Shown here piece by piece: positions 45,201 to 55,885 of a stretch of DNA of 64,000 bases. The stretch spans positions 434,001 through 498,000 of the forward strand of contig JAUFSD010000007.1 in the NCBI GenBank assembly GCA_033030425.1. The letters are read 5' to 3'. A program made the position numbers and the translations under genes. Position 1 is the first letter of the stretch. Each line of letters opens with the position of its first letter. The notes beneath the pieces are model-generated. The model saw nothing but the letters and a program-made list of their open reading frames with translations. It ran no database searches and was not told the DNA's origin. This DNA comes from Verpa conica (taxonomy: Eukaryota > Ascomycota > Pezizomycetes > Pezizales > Morchellaceae).

Positions 45201-47825
45201 TCTGGCGCTTGTCGCAGGTTTATCGCAGGCTTACGCTTACGCCAAGAAAACTAATCAGGAGACACCATTCTAGGGTGGAGACCGTGGAATTAATTTAAAG
45301 CTGTATAGTTCTAGAATTAACATGGGGTATGGGTTAGGTGTTGCACCTCATGATCTGGTGGGTGTTAACGTACTATATAGGTACGTACAAACTTCGGCAA
45401 AAAAGACCTCCTGGCATTATACATCGCCGTCCCACTTCAAGTTACATCCGTAACTTAAAGCTATATAAGAGAACCGCATGTATATATAAGCTACCATCGC
45501 AGTCTTAGGTAAAGACCCGGAATAAATGTACTCGTGGTGTTAAAAGCTACCAGTACTTGTAAAAGCAGGTGGCCATATATGGTGTATTAATCAATAGTGA
45601 TAGTTAACTCTGCCACACGAGTACAGAAGGTACTCATAGCTGCAAGGACCCTACCCGCCCGCATCTGCGCTCATCTTCTCCACCGCGCTTGTTATTAACT
45701 TTAATTTTAGAAATTGGTATAGAGTAGGTGTTATATTCCATATTGCCGCCTTGCATCCGCACTCAAGAACTACATGTAGTCCGACGGTTGTTATACTCGC
45801 CCAAAAATAAATCCTTACAATTAGGTATGTATCAGTACATTTAATAAAGCTAATCAACAAATATTACGGCCAGGGAAACTACCGTCTTTTCATGTGTATA
45901 TAATATACCGGTACATAGCCATCGTCCGGGCTCTATTTTTACGCTATTATTGCATGAACTTCAAATCTATGTACCTCTTGATTTCTCTCTTACTAGTCTA
46001 CACCAGTCTCGCCCTTAATTCCCCTTTAGCCTAATCTAGCTCTAAAATCCCGTATTGGTATTATTATGCAAGCGACAATAGTCATGACAGATCACTCGAT
46101 AGGAGCAGAATAAGCCAAATGAATGAATGAATTAATCATAAGTACATGAGAATCAGGCAAATGAGACAACCGTAGAAACAGTAGCTAAGAGTTATAATTT
46201 ACAGGCTACCCTAGAAGCGAGCCTGACTGAAGATCCTAAGTGATATTAACTTAAAATTCAAAATTTAATGGTATCAGATCCGATTGCCCATAACCTCCCA
46301 CACCTACCCGCGTGTAGAGATAGAATACAATCGTGGCGTAATTAAGGAAGCTAAGAACCGAAAACAACGCTATTTAACCCTGTTTATACACCGCCTCTTA
46401 GAATAGAGGCGAAAGCTACTTTATGGCGCTAAAACAGGATTTATCCACACAACGATCAGCAGCCTAAACATGCAACTCCCAAGCCAATAATCTGATAAGG
46501 TCCGTTCTGTGTGAACGAAAACCAGGCCAATTCGCCCCTCATTCCTCCTATTGCACCATACCTGCGTCAGATATACTTTTTATGAGAACCAGCTCTAGAT
46601 ATTAGTCGATTTGAAGGATGAAAATCTTATCCAGGAACACGAGGACTAACTTAATTCGGAAAATAGATTTGCAGGTGGTCCTAATTCCTGCTAGGCTACA
46701 GTGGCGTAAATACCCAACTTTCTCTTAAAGAAATTGATGTTCGATACTTCCTGGTCGGCAATGTCAAGTCCCACTTGAGTCGGAATTAGGGATAGGGATT
46801 AAAAGGGCGCCCCACACAAACACTTCCCAAGTTTGTAATCGGTTTAAATCACGAAAATATAAAATAAAATAAAAATATTACACGTTCAATTGCTCCTCGG
46901 ATTAAAAGAAATATTCCGATTTCTCGCTACTAGCTAGATAGTTTAGATGGTTGAATGAGCTAGATGATTCATCATTTATTGCACTTAGCTGCAGTACAGA
47001 TGGCAGCTAGTACGATATATCCCCTCCCGTTAATTAGCGAATTACATTATAGCTCACCAGGTCACGAAGACGTAAATGCTTTTATCGTAGGTTCTTTTTT
47101 GTCTGCAGGTATGCATGTGGCCCACTACCGTCTCGTGAGCCAAGAGATGGGACTAGTTGTTTCCGAGCTCCGGATTTGCAACATGCAACAGGATTATATT
47201 ATTGCCAAGATTTGATGACAAACTAACTTTTCAATAGCCTGGTGGGGTTGTAGGAAAACAAAACATTTCATGTTTGTCCCAGCACTGACAGTACAGACCG
47301 GAAAACCCGTAGGGAATCCCTCTCCTATCATTTTTGTAACGTAATTTTTTTCTATCTGCCGCAGGGCTTGCTTGTACTTCACACAATTATACTCGTAGTC
47401 ATCAAGCGTTTGCGGAATAGGGTGACTGGGAACGCCTAGCTCACTGAGACTCACAATATATACGAGGCACAGGATAAAATTACAGTGATTTATTAAACTA
47501 GGGTTAAAGAAAGATTTAGAGAATGGTAGAAGCTCGCAATGTGAGTTGGTAAAACGACTATGAGCACCTTATCGGTGATCTTGAAGTCTTCGGAAAGCTA
47601 AGTACTAAAACTATTTGATTGAAGGGTAGAAATCTGTAAGGCACCATTTCCCTTATTCTACTATACGCTTGAATTGGTAAGACCATATTTCTTAAACCAA
47701 AACCGAACGCCCTATCTCTTACAGATACATACCTGATGATGTTAATAAACTAGAGTCAAGATAAAAACACCAAATAACCACAAAAAAAAACAAGATCATA
47801 CCCAAGATATATATGCTCTGGCTTC
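42235..47825. other. Gene-free region, about 5.6 kb
   Basis: No supportable gene. It contains a C-rich tract (43522-43565), a hairpin CTCTCGT-CACATC-ACGAGAG (43248-43267), TATCACTCGA at 44579-44588, the palindrome ACTACATGTAGT at 45769-45780, and a short retroposed insert at 46107-46164. Frames such as 44247-44465 (SRDHVYKTRPVSGKF) are protein-like but isolated. Confidence 0.45.
46107..46164 (-). mobile_element. Short retroposed insert, copy 5 (26 bp, minus strand)
   Basis: AGAATAAGCCAAATGA (46107-46122) and AGAATCAGGCAAATGA (46149-46164) match at 14 of 16 positions. The 26 bp between, read on the minus strand, are CATGTACTTATGATTAATTC then ATTCAT, the family's 3' end. ATCACTCGAT lies at 46091-46100, on the tail side. 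Confidence 0.6.
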
Positions 47826-48189
47826 TCAGCCTTGTGCCGGATCCATAGTATCACTACTACCCAGCTTATTCATAAAATCTTTAACCCCCTCTTTAACAAT
47901 ACCCCCAACTTTTGTCCCATCACCCACACTACCACTCACTTTCATGTCACTTTTAGCAACGGCCGGTTTCTAAAATTATTATTGCATTAGTTAGTACTTC
48001 ATATCTCACCGAGAACGATCATGAATCTGGTGGATTAGTTACAGATTGATCATGTGTATCATGAAGCCCAGACTTAGTTCCGTACATGAATGACGAGTCC
48101 GGATCAGCTGAGGTGTTAGCGGGTGTTTTTTCGAGGCCCATCCCCCCCTTGACTGCCGTGACCGGACGATTATGACTTGAGGATGCCAT
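47826..48189 (-). CDS. Small hydrophilic protein, 96 residues, two exons
   Basis: Model: complement(join(47826..47969, 48043..48189)). Exon 1: MASSSHNRPVTAVKGGMGLE then KTPANTSADPDSSFMYGTKS and GLHDTHDQS. The 73-nt intron has GTAACT, a perfect TACTAAC branch point and TTTTAG. Exon 2: KPAVAKSDMKVSGSVGDGTK then VGGIVKEGVKDFMNKLG and DTMDPAQG, stop. The protein is hydrophilic, Gly/Lys/Asp-rich, without Cys or membrane segments, like small fungal stress or stationary-phase proteins, but I cannot name a family. Two CRE sites lie within 170 bp upstream. No single exon is long, so simple ORF calling misses it; the consensus intron and in-frame join are the support. Confidence 0.65.
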
Positions 48190-48302
48190 GACTTTGTCTT
48201 GATAAACAGTTTTTCTCTTAAAAAAAGATGAGAAATAAAGAACTAGCCGCGAGGTTTGGTACCCGACTCCTCTTATTTGGAGGCAATAAAGAGTAGAATA
48301 GG

Positions 48303-48357
48303 TTACGTCAATGTTCCGTAGATCTATGACGGAACACCAGCTTGGTAACTGACGTCA
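48303..48357 (-). promoter_or_regulatory. Two CRE (bZIP) sites and an inverted repeat upstream of the 96-residue gene
   Basis: TGACGTCA lies at 48350-48357 and TTACGTCA (TGACGTAA on the minus strand) at 48303-48310, 114-168 bp upstream of the start codon. Between them GTTCCGT and ACGGAAC form an inverted repeat around AGATCT. ATF/CREB-type bZIP factors such as Atf1 bind TGACGTCA in fungal stress responses, so stress control is inferred. Confidence 0.5.
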
Positions 48358-51300
48358 CAGCTATAAAATATGATAACCCTGGCCCTAGATGCACAGAATA
48401 AGACTCCATAGGTGTTGATCAACTCTCGTCCAGAGTTTCTAACAGAGTATAACGGTAAAGGGTTCATAAAATAGACCCTGACTCACCGCTGTAAGTTTAA
48501 CCACTGTCCCATTAAACTAGCCTAGAATAAGATATAAAATATGACCCAGAAGAAACCCAAGATTTATGTGTAAACTTTGTTCCCATTTTATAGTAGCTTC
48601 TTCACCGGTCATCACCCGGGACTTAGCTTGAAATATAGGTTCCTCAGATTTCGGGCCGGTAACTTAAGTAAAAACACCTAAATAGCCTCACATTACCCCA
48701 CACATATAGAACCCGTACTTCGTCGATCAACCTTACTAGGATTTTACAAATCCAAACGTTTATGAGGTACCATAAGCCCACTACACCCATACTATAATCG
48801 CGTATTCTTCCCCTTTATGCTCAAGTTTAAGCTTTCCCCTATCCACTTTTCTTTTTGCTTTTTTCTTTCTTTTGCTTTTTCTTTCCCTCTTACAAATTTG
48901 TGCTTTCAAACTTACAGAATCTCCCCCTATAGCTTTGTAATATCCACACTATTCCGGTTCTTGCTTTGAATAATGATTAGCCCATAACATAAGAATTCCC
49001 CATTTGGATCTGCGAAACCTGACAGTCGTGGGGGAGCATCTATCGTAAGGAGAAAGCCTCTGATGAGACCACGCTCGAGTCATCTATACCATCATTTTTA
49101 TTGTAATGTATATCCGCAAAACTCCCTGTAGGAGAAGTAGGTCAATCCTTTAGGCATACGCCAGCGGTTCACACAATGTTGCCGAAGATGACCCAAAATA
49201 GTGATTGTTAAGCATCGATAAGGAGTGGGGTGACGAATATAAAACCACAGGTGTTGGTGTGGGGAAAGACGAAGACGAAGAGCAAGGGACGGATAAGGCC
49301 AACCGAATTAGGGCCCAGAATTCCCTACGAGTTAGACATACCAAGCCATTTTATTCATCTCGTGGTGGCTTTCTTTTGTTCCCCGGAAAGCCTCGATTAA
49401 TCAATTCCTGAAAGATGCTCGGTAGTTGCTCGTAGTTAAGAAATTTCGAAAGTTAAGTTAGAGGTGCCTTCTTTGGGCCTGTTGCATCTTGAAGTGAGCT
49501 GGCAGTGGTATTCAGCTGACCAAGGATATCTGAATGGGTGTCTTCAATTCCTGTCTAAGTATAAGCGTTCGCACTTGAGCCATCCTAAACACTCCCGATA
49601 AATGTCGGAATGGAGCAAAATTTGGATATCAAGATAAGCCGAGATAAAACTGCGTATTTATTTGATGTTGTGGAGACCCCTGTTCTAAAGAGATTTGGTA
49701 TGCTGGCAACGTTTAAAACCCCCCCTGAGCATGTGGTCGATCCGAAGATCCTGCAATTCTCCCATTCCACAAGCAAGCGCGGCAGCGCGACGATCTTATA
49801 AGACAAAGCCACCTGCAAACAGTTTAGGTGAGAGATGGTGTCAATTTTATATTTTTGTTATGATTTTTTCACAAGCGGTTTTGAAACGCGTAACGTGCTG
49901 TATATGATGGGGTGGTAGGAGTCTTGCATGTCACTCCTGAATACTCGAAGAACCACAGTTGAAGATAAGCAATCGCTGAAACATTCTGGCATCTGACGGC
50001 AGTGGTTTCCGGGTATTGCTCAATATACCGACGCGTTATCCCCGGGCAATAAAAGGTTGCTCGAGCCGCCCCGAGTCCCCTTTGCGAAATTTCAAACGAG
50101 TTGAGATATTCCGCCCCTCTTTTCTCCTTGAAGGCGACTACGGTGACTGGATGGAAGAACGAATAAAATATCCTGTTTTAATAGTCAGTCACCGTACGAT
50201 AAACCAGACATGACGTTTGTACCTGCCTTCATACCTCTTTCGCGCAATAACTCCGGTGTAGCCGTGCTTATATTAATATACATACCGCACAGCTATTTCT
50301 CTCGTCGCTCCTCCGGCATGTACAAGTACGACGTGCATATGCACAGGACCAGGAACTCGAGATTTACGGGATTTCACGTAGTTTCGACTCTGTAATGTGG
50401 TTATGCTGTCTGCGATAGTATGATGTTTTCTCAATTTTTTTTCCCTTTCGTTTCGTCTGTGGCTAGTTCAAGATGTCTACAATACGTGGTGCCTTGTATA
50501 TTGACCGTGTACTTTGTGCCACTCACCGGGAAAACTGCCGGCTCAAAAGAGACAGCGCGTCAATCCCATAGGTTGACTAAAAATCACCAAAAGGATCCGG
50601 TTCACGAAAAAAAAGTCACACCTTTCGTTTTTTTCCCTTCCCCCTCTCGCTTCTTCCGGCATGTGCGCAGATCGATCCGCAGCACGTGCGTTGGGTTATT
50701 GGATCAATCAGACCGGGGGTTGGCGCTCGCCTTTTTTTCTTCCCTTTCTTTTTTGCTCTTCCGCGCTTCCATCCATCGAACTGAATTTGTTGTTGCCGTG
50801 GCAAAGGATCCGTTGTAGGTTCCTTTTGTCCCCTCGTTAATCCGGCGTCGATGCGTTGGGAAGGAGGCGCTTCTATTTCCGGTGGTCAGGTTAGGAGGCA
50901 GGTGGGTATCTATGATAAGTGATCCAAGAAGTATTTTCCTGGGTGGGTGAAAGGGGGGAAAAAATTAGTTGTAGATTATAAAGATTATCACAACAAAATT
51001 TTGTTGAAGATATGGGAGACCACACGAGTTGTTAAGCTTTTTTATGCGTACCGTTTGATACATTTCGTTTCCTCTTTGGCCGACGGGAAAGCCAAGATGG
51101 GCGATCATTGTTCTCCCCAATCGCCGATGGGTCCTCCAGCTTCCAAGATAGGGTTGGCCTTTAATGGAATATACCAGCACCGATTCTCTTTCTTTCTTTT
51201 GGGCTTGTTTTTGTTTATTTTTACTCGGCCGTTGATCAAGTGCCCCGGTGGACCTCTTGCTTACGTGTGCATGTGTGTTTATCGTAAAGAAAAAATATGA

Positions 51301-52200
51301 GCGGAGCCGCACGATACCTATCAGGAAGCAAAGATATCCATGTTTGAATCAACCTTTGAATGACGAGATTCGTGAAGTGAGAGGGGTAAAACAAGCAGCC
51401 ACCATCAGAATGCTTATAAAGATGCCGGTCAAGCAACGGGCAACACTTAAGCCAGGCATATGACCTGCGTAGCCGATGAGCCTTGGGCTAGGAATACGCA
51501 GCCGGGCCGAAGGCTCAGTCAGTAGCCCGAGTTATCCTCGTGGGAGTCCTAATTTGCATCTATACCCGTTCTCATCAGAGAGCCAGAGGTGATGAGTCTG
51601 GGTCATCTCGGTGACAAGAGAAAGATAAACCTAAGAGAAATACGTACCTAGACCTGTGAGCACAGTGTGGCTTTTTTTACTTTTTTAGAAGCGTGACCAG
51701 GGCCCAGAACGACCACAGTTTTGAGGACTGTCTCCCGGACTCTTGGCTGGTAGAACTACGCCTGACCAGTGGCTAGATAGAGTACGTACGATTCCCAAGT
51801 CAGTCGGGCACACCCTCACCTCGGCCGTCCCATTAACGAAACAGATCACAAATTATTGTTACAGCGTACAGCAGCAGGAAAAACAAGAGCTTGGTCTGTA
51901 TCTGAGATTTCATTGTAGTCCAGGATATGGTGACGGAGAAAAGACTATCGCCGTTTTTTCAGGGATCCACGGCGCCTGATAGAGGTCTTACAAATTTAGG
52001 AACATGTGTTGGTAGGGGTACAGTAAGCAATGTATTTTCTGCTTCGTGGGAGAGGGTTTTTTCCCCTTCGTTGCTGGGCCAATGACGGTGGTATTTCGGC
52101 TCGCCGAGAAAAGTGGGGACTTGACCAAGAAAGCTGAAATGGAAGAGCTTCTGGTAATCCACTCGGTCAGAGGAGGGGGGGCTAAACTTCTGTATTAGGC
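48358..52200. other. Spacer
   Basis: No convincing gene. Frames at 49205, 50420, 50947 and 51743 are of mixed composition without motifs. Inverted blocks occur near 51470-51520 (CTGCGTA...TACGCAG; GAGCCTT...AAGGCTC). Confidence 0.45.
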
Positions 52201-53287
52201 AGAACTTGTAGTTAATAATTACGGGTGTCGACGGTTTGGAGAGCCGTGGAAAGGACGAAAGAAGGAGAAAGAGATGTTTATTTTTCTTTCAGGCTTTTTT
52301 TCAAGTATGCAGTTTGTAGTACTGGTGATAGGTATCAAAATTAGAGAAGTGAGGCAAGGCACTCGAGGCGAGAAGAGCAGCAGCGGCAGCAGCAGAAGCA
52401 GCAGAAGCAGCAGCAACAACAAGCGGGCAATGGTACGGGTAATGCTGCTGTGCCTTTCAACAGCCTTGATTGGAGGTGATGTGATAGAGGAATCGACGGG
52501 ATCCCCAAGCCCGCACAGCTCCACACCCACAGAGTACTCGGCAGCAAGCCTAGTGTGTCTTGCCCAAGAGCAAGGCCGCAGCAAGCACGCAGAGGGTGTA
52601 TGAAAGAGCGTGAGAGGGAAGGGTGTGCAGAAGAACAACCTCTACCGATAGGAACCCCAAAACATACAGGGCCCGTTCACCTCGTCTCCTAGGAGAGGCA
52701 GAGACAGAGACAGAGAGACAGACAGAGACAGAGAGATAGACAGAGAGAGAGAGATAGAAAGAGAGAAAGAGGACAAGAATAGCTCTGGAGACCAGGCTTC
52801 CTTTTTCTTCTCCTTCGTCGCCAGTCCCCGGAAGTCTCTTGTCCATGTTCGAGACCTGACCCTCTGTTCCCCCATTCTCCGCCGTCCCCGTGAATATCAA
52901 TCTCCTACCTACGCTGGGCCTGCCGAATACCTCATTATACCGCTGTGGGGGGATCTAGCCGTACCTTAATCACAGCACCTTCTCCTCTCCCCCTCTGCTC
53001 TTGAACGCGACTCTCCTGTCCTCTGTCAGCCGCCTATGCTCGTCGCCATCCTTACTTACAGTAGCCATTCTCAGCCATACCCATACCCTCGCAATCTCGC
53101 AGTCTCGCAGTCTCGCAGCCTTCGCCTAGTCTCTCCATCGTCGCTGCTACTGCTACGTCTGTCGCCGTGAACAAAAGAACACTCCTCTCCTCTCTGTTCA
53201 AGATTCTCCCCCGGTGTTGAACAGCTGGGAATTTATCCCCCTTCCTCTGTTTCCTGACACCCCCCCCCAACGACAACCAAGCTAGAA
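52201..53287 (+). promoter_or_regulatory. Promoter and leader of the LAMMER kinase, with simple repeats
   Basis: It contains an AGC/CAG-type triplet tract (52378-52421) and a purine GA/CAGA tract (52690-52765), then pyrimidine-rich DNA up to the start codon. Several long frames here come only from these repeats. A possible leader-intron acceptor (CTTACAG) is at 53054-53060. Confidence 0.35.
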
Positions 53288-55885
53288 ATGTCTACTCCCT
53301 CTACCGCTTCGGCTCTTCCACCTCTCAATTTCCATACATACGACTACAATCACCACCGTCTTCCTCATCAACACCAACATCCCCACCACCTCCTCCCAGT
53401 CCGCCACGCTCACCTCCCCAGTCCTCTGCAATATCAACCCCCGGCGGCTCCAGCAACAAACTCCGCGACTCCGTCATCTTCCGTCTCTTCTTCCTCTGAG
53501 TGTTCCTCAACACTCTCAGCCATGGCCTCTAGATCCCAGCCAGTCTCCAGGAAAAACCCTAAGCGGCCTGTCGACTGGGATGAATACTTCAAGAATGGTC
53601 CCCCAAAAGAGATTATAGTGATAGATGACTCCCCACCTCCACAACCCGCTCCATCTGGCGGGAGCAGGCAGCAGCTCAACACTACATCGCGTGCAGCACC
53701 CATGACTGGCCATTATTCCTCTACAAATGGTTCTGGTAGCCAGATACCTCGTCACACAGACAAAAAACGAAAGGTTCAGACTTCACAGTACGAATCGGTT
53801 TACCCTGATCATCACTCTTACTCTTCTACCCAGACACCGCACGCTTACGGATCGCCAACAACCGTATCTACCCATTCAAGCACCGTTAGCATTAATGGGA
53901 ATCCATCAACGGCTGGAACGTCACTGGGGTCAAGTGGGATTGGGACTGCTGGACCTTCCCACCCTCCCCAGGCAGCTGCCGCTGCACCTATCGGTCAAAA
54001 GAGGAAAAGGGTCACTAGGGCAAGCCAGGCTGCAGCTGCAAATAACAATCTCGATGCCTTTGCCAGTTATCATCCACCCCCTAGGCCCCCGATAAAGGCT
54101 AAAGATGTCTATGTTATGCAAGTTCAAGACGTAAGTAGCTACTTCAAGGCTTTTATATCTCTACCTTCCCTTCGGTTGGCTTTTTATAGGAGGTGTTTCA
54201 TGCATTTGATATTTGACGTTGCTTTTTTTCGTGGCCGCATTTTTGTGGGGCTGTGCTGACGTAACTCATAATAGAATGACCGTAATCTAGGAGGGAGGGT
54301 TGATGATGATGACGGTCATTATATCATAACACCCGATACCGCTTTAACAGCACGATGTATGTTTGCATTGCATCCTATCTCTCAGCAATCAGTCAATTGA
54401 CCATATCATTCGTTTGCAGACCACATCACAAAGCTTCTCGGACAGGGAACGTTTGGCAAAGTCGTTGAAGCATATGACCGTGTGAAGCGGACAAAATGTG
54501 CCATCAAGGTTATACGCTCAGTCCAAAAGTACCGTGATGCTTCTCGAATCGAACTAAGGGTTCTATCAACTTTGGCTTGTAACGACAAGGAGAATAAAAA
54601 CAAATGCATCCATTTACGAGATTGCTTTGACTACAGAAATCACATATGTAGGTCTATCCCGCCGAATTGGTGGATTTTTGGGATAAGGTAGGATTGATAC
54701 TTATGCTGGGTAGGTATTGTTACGGATCTACTTGGAATGAGCGTTTTCGACTTTTTGAAAGCGAATTCCTTTGCACCATTTCCAAATAGCCATATTCAGA
54801 ACTTTGCTCGCCAGTTATTGACAAGCGTTGCTTGTAAGTAATCACCTTTTATGTCATCATTACTGGGATGTTGTGATTGACTGGGTTTAGTTCTTCACGA
54901 TCTAAATTTGATACATACGGATCTCAAGCCGGAAAATATTCTTTTGGTTCATAATTCTTTCCAAACCTACAACTATAACCGCCCCATTCCTTCGTCTTCC
55001 ACAACTACACAGCGACAAGGCCGCACTCGCCGAGTTCTTACAGATACTGATATTCGTCTCATCGACTTCGGGTCAGCAACCTTCGACGACGAGTATCATT
55101 CCAGCGTCGTCTCTACTCGCCATTACCGTGCTCCTGAAATTATACTGGGGCTAGGGTGGAGCTTCCCGTGCGATTTGTGGAGTATTGGTTGTATACTTGT
55201 TGAATTTTATACTGGGGATGCTTTGTTCCAAACTCACGACAATCTCGAACATTTAGCTATGATGCAAGCTGTCTGCGCACAGAAAATTGATACGCGACTA
55301 GTGAGGTCTGTTATGGGAAGGAATGGCGGAAGTGGTGGAAATGCTAGCATCGTTGGAAAGTAAGTTGCTATTTCTTTTATATACACCCTCAACTATACGG
55401 GGGTTGCTTTCTATTAAGTGCTTGCACTGGATATACCTATCTCCACTCATAAAGCCTTATTCAACCAACCACTAGATAATAGAATCTGACTTTAAGTTTT
55501 ATAGATACTTTAAAGGTTCAAGATTGGACTATCCAAATGTTGAGACAACTAGAGCTAGCAAGAAATACGTGAATGCTATGAAGAGTTTACCGGTATGTTA
55601 CCCCATCTTAATTATTATTTCTTTATTCTGATTATATTACAGGATATAATCCCTGGGGGCAATCGTTTCAACAAACAATTTCTCGATCTCCTCAAAAGGA
55701 TATTCGTATACGATCCAAGCAAGCGCATCACGGCGAAGGAAGCATTGAAGCATGATTGGTTCAAAGAGCCATGTTCGGACGAGGGCACCGAGGCAGCTAA
55801 AGCCAGGGTGGAAAAACAGGCTGAGAAGGCTGCAGCCGCTCAGGCTCAAGCGCAGGCGCAAAGGGAATTGGAAGGCGGGTACTGA
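53288..55885 (+). CDS. LAMMER-family dual-specificity protein kinase (CLK/Lkh1/Kns1 type)
   Basis: Model: join(53288..54130, 54275..54356, 54420..54647, 54714..54833, 54891..55359, 55505..55592, 55643..55885), 690 residues; all seven exons join in frame. Residues 1-300 are a disordered His/Pro/Ser-rich extension. Kinase motifs: [10 protein letters not shown] (about 314-323), CAIKVI (catalytic Lys), HTDLKPEN (433-440), LIDFGSATF (DFG at 483-485), STRHYRAPE (499-507), and EHLAMM (544-549). The LAMMER signature is usually EHLAMMER; here it is EHLAMMQA. A charged, Ala/Gln-rich coiled tail follows the kinase fold. LAMMER kinases phosphorylate SR splicing proteins and transcription factors, and in filamentous fungi affect the cell cycle and development. 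Family assignment is firm. Confidence 0.93.

Noticed and set aside
50420..51312. Frames of 115-132 codons on both strands
   Set aside because: Low-complexity Phe/Lys/Ser-rich translations without motifs, open on both strands.
52219..52900. Several frames over 100 codons on both strands
   Set aside because: Generated by AGC and GA simple repeats in the kinase leader; the proteins are repeat translations.
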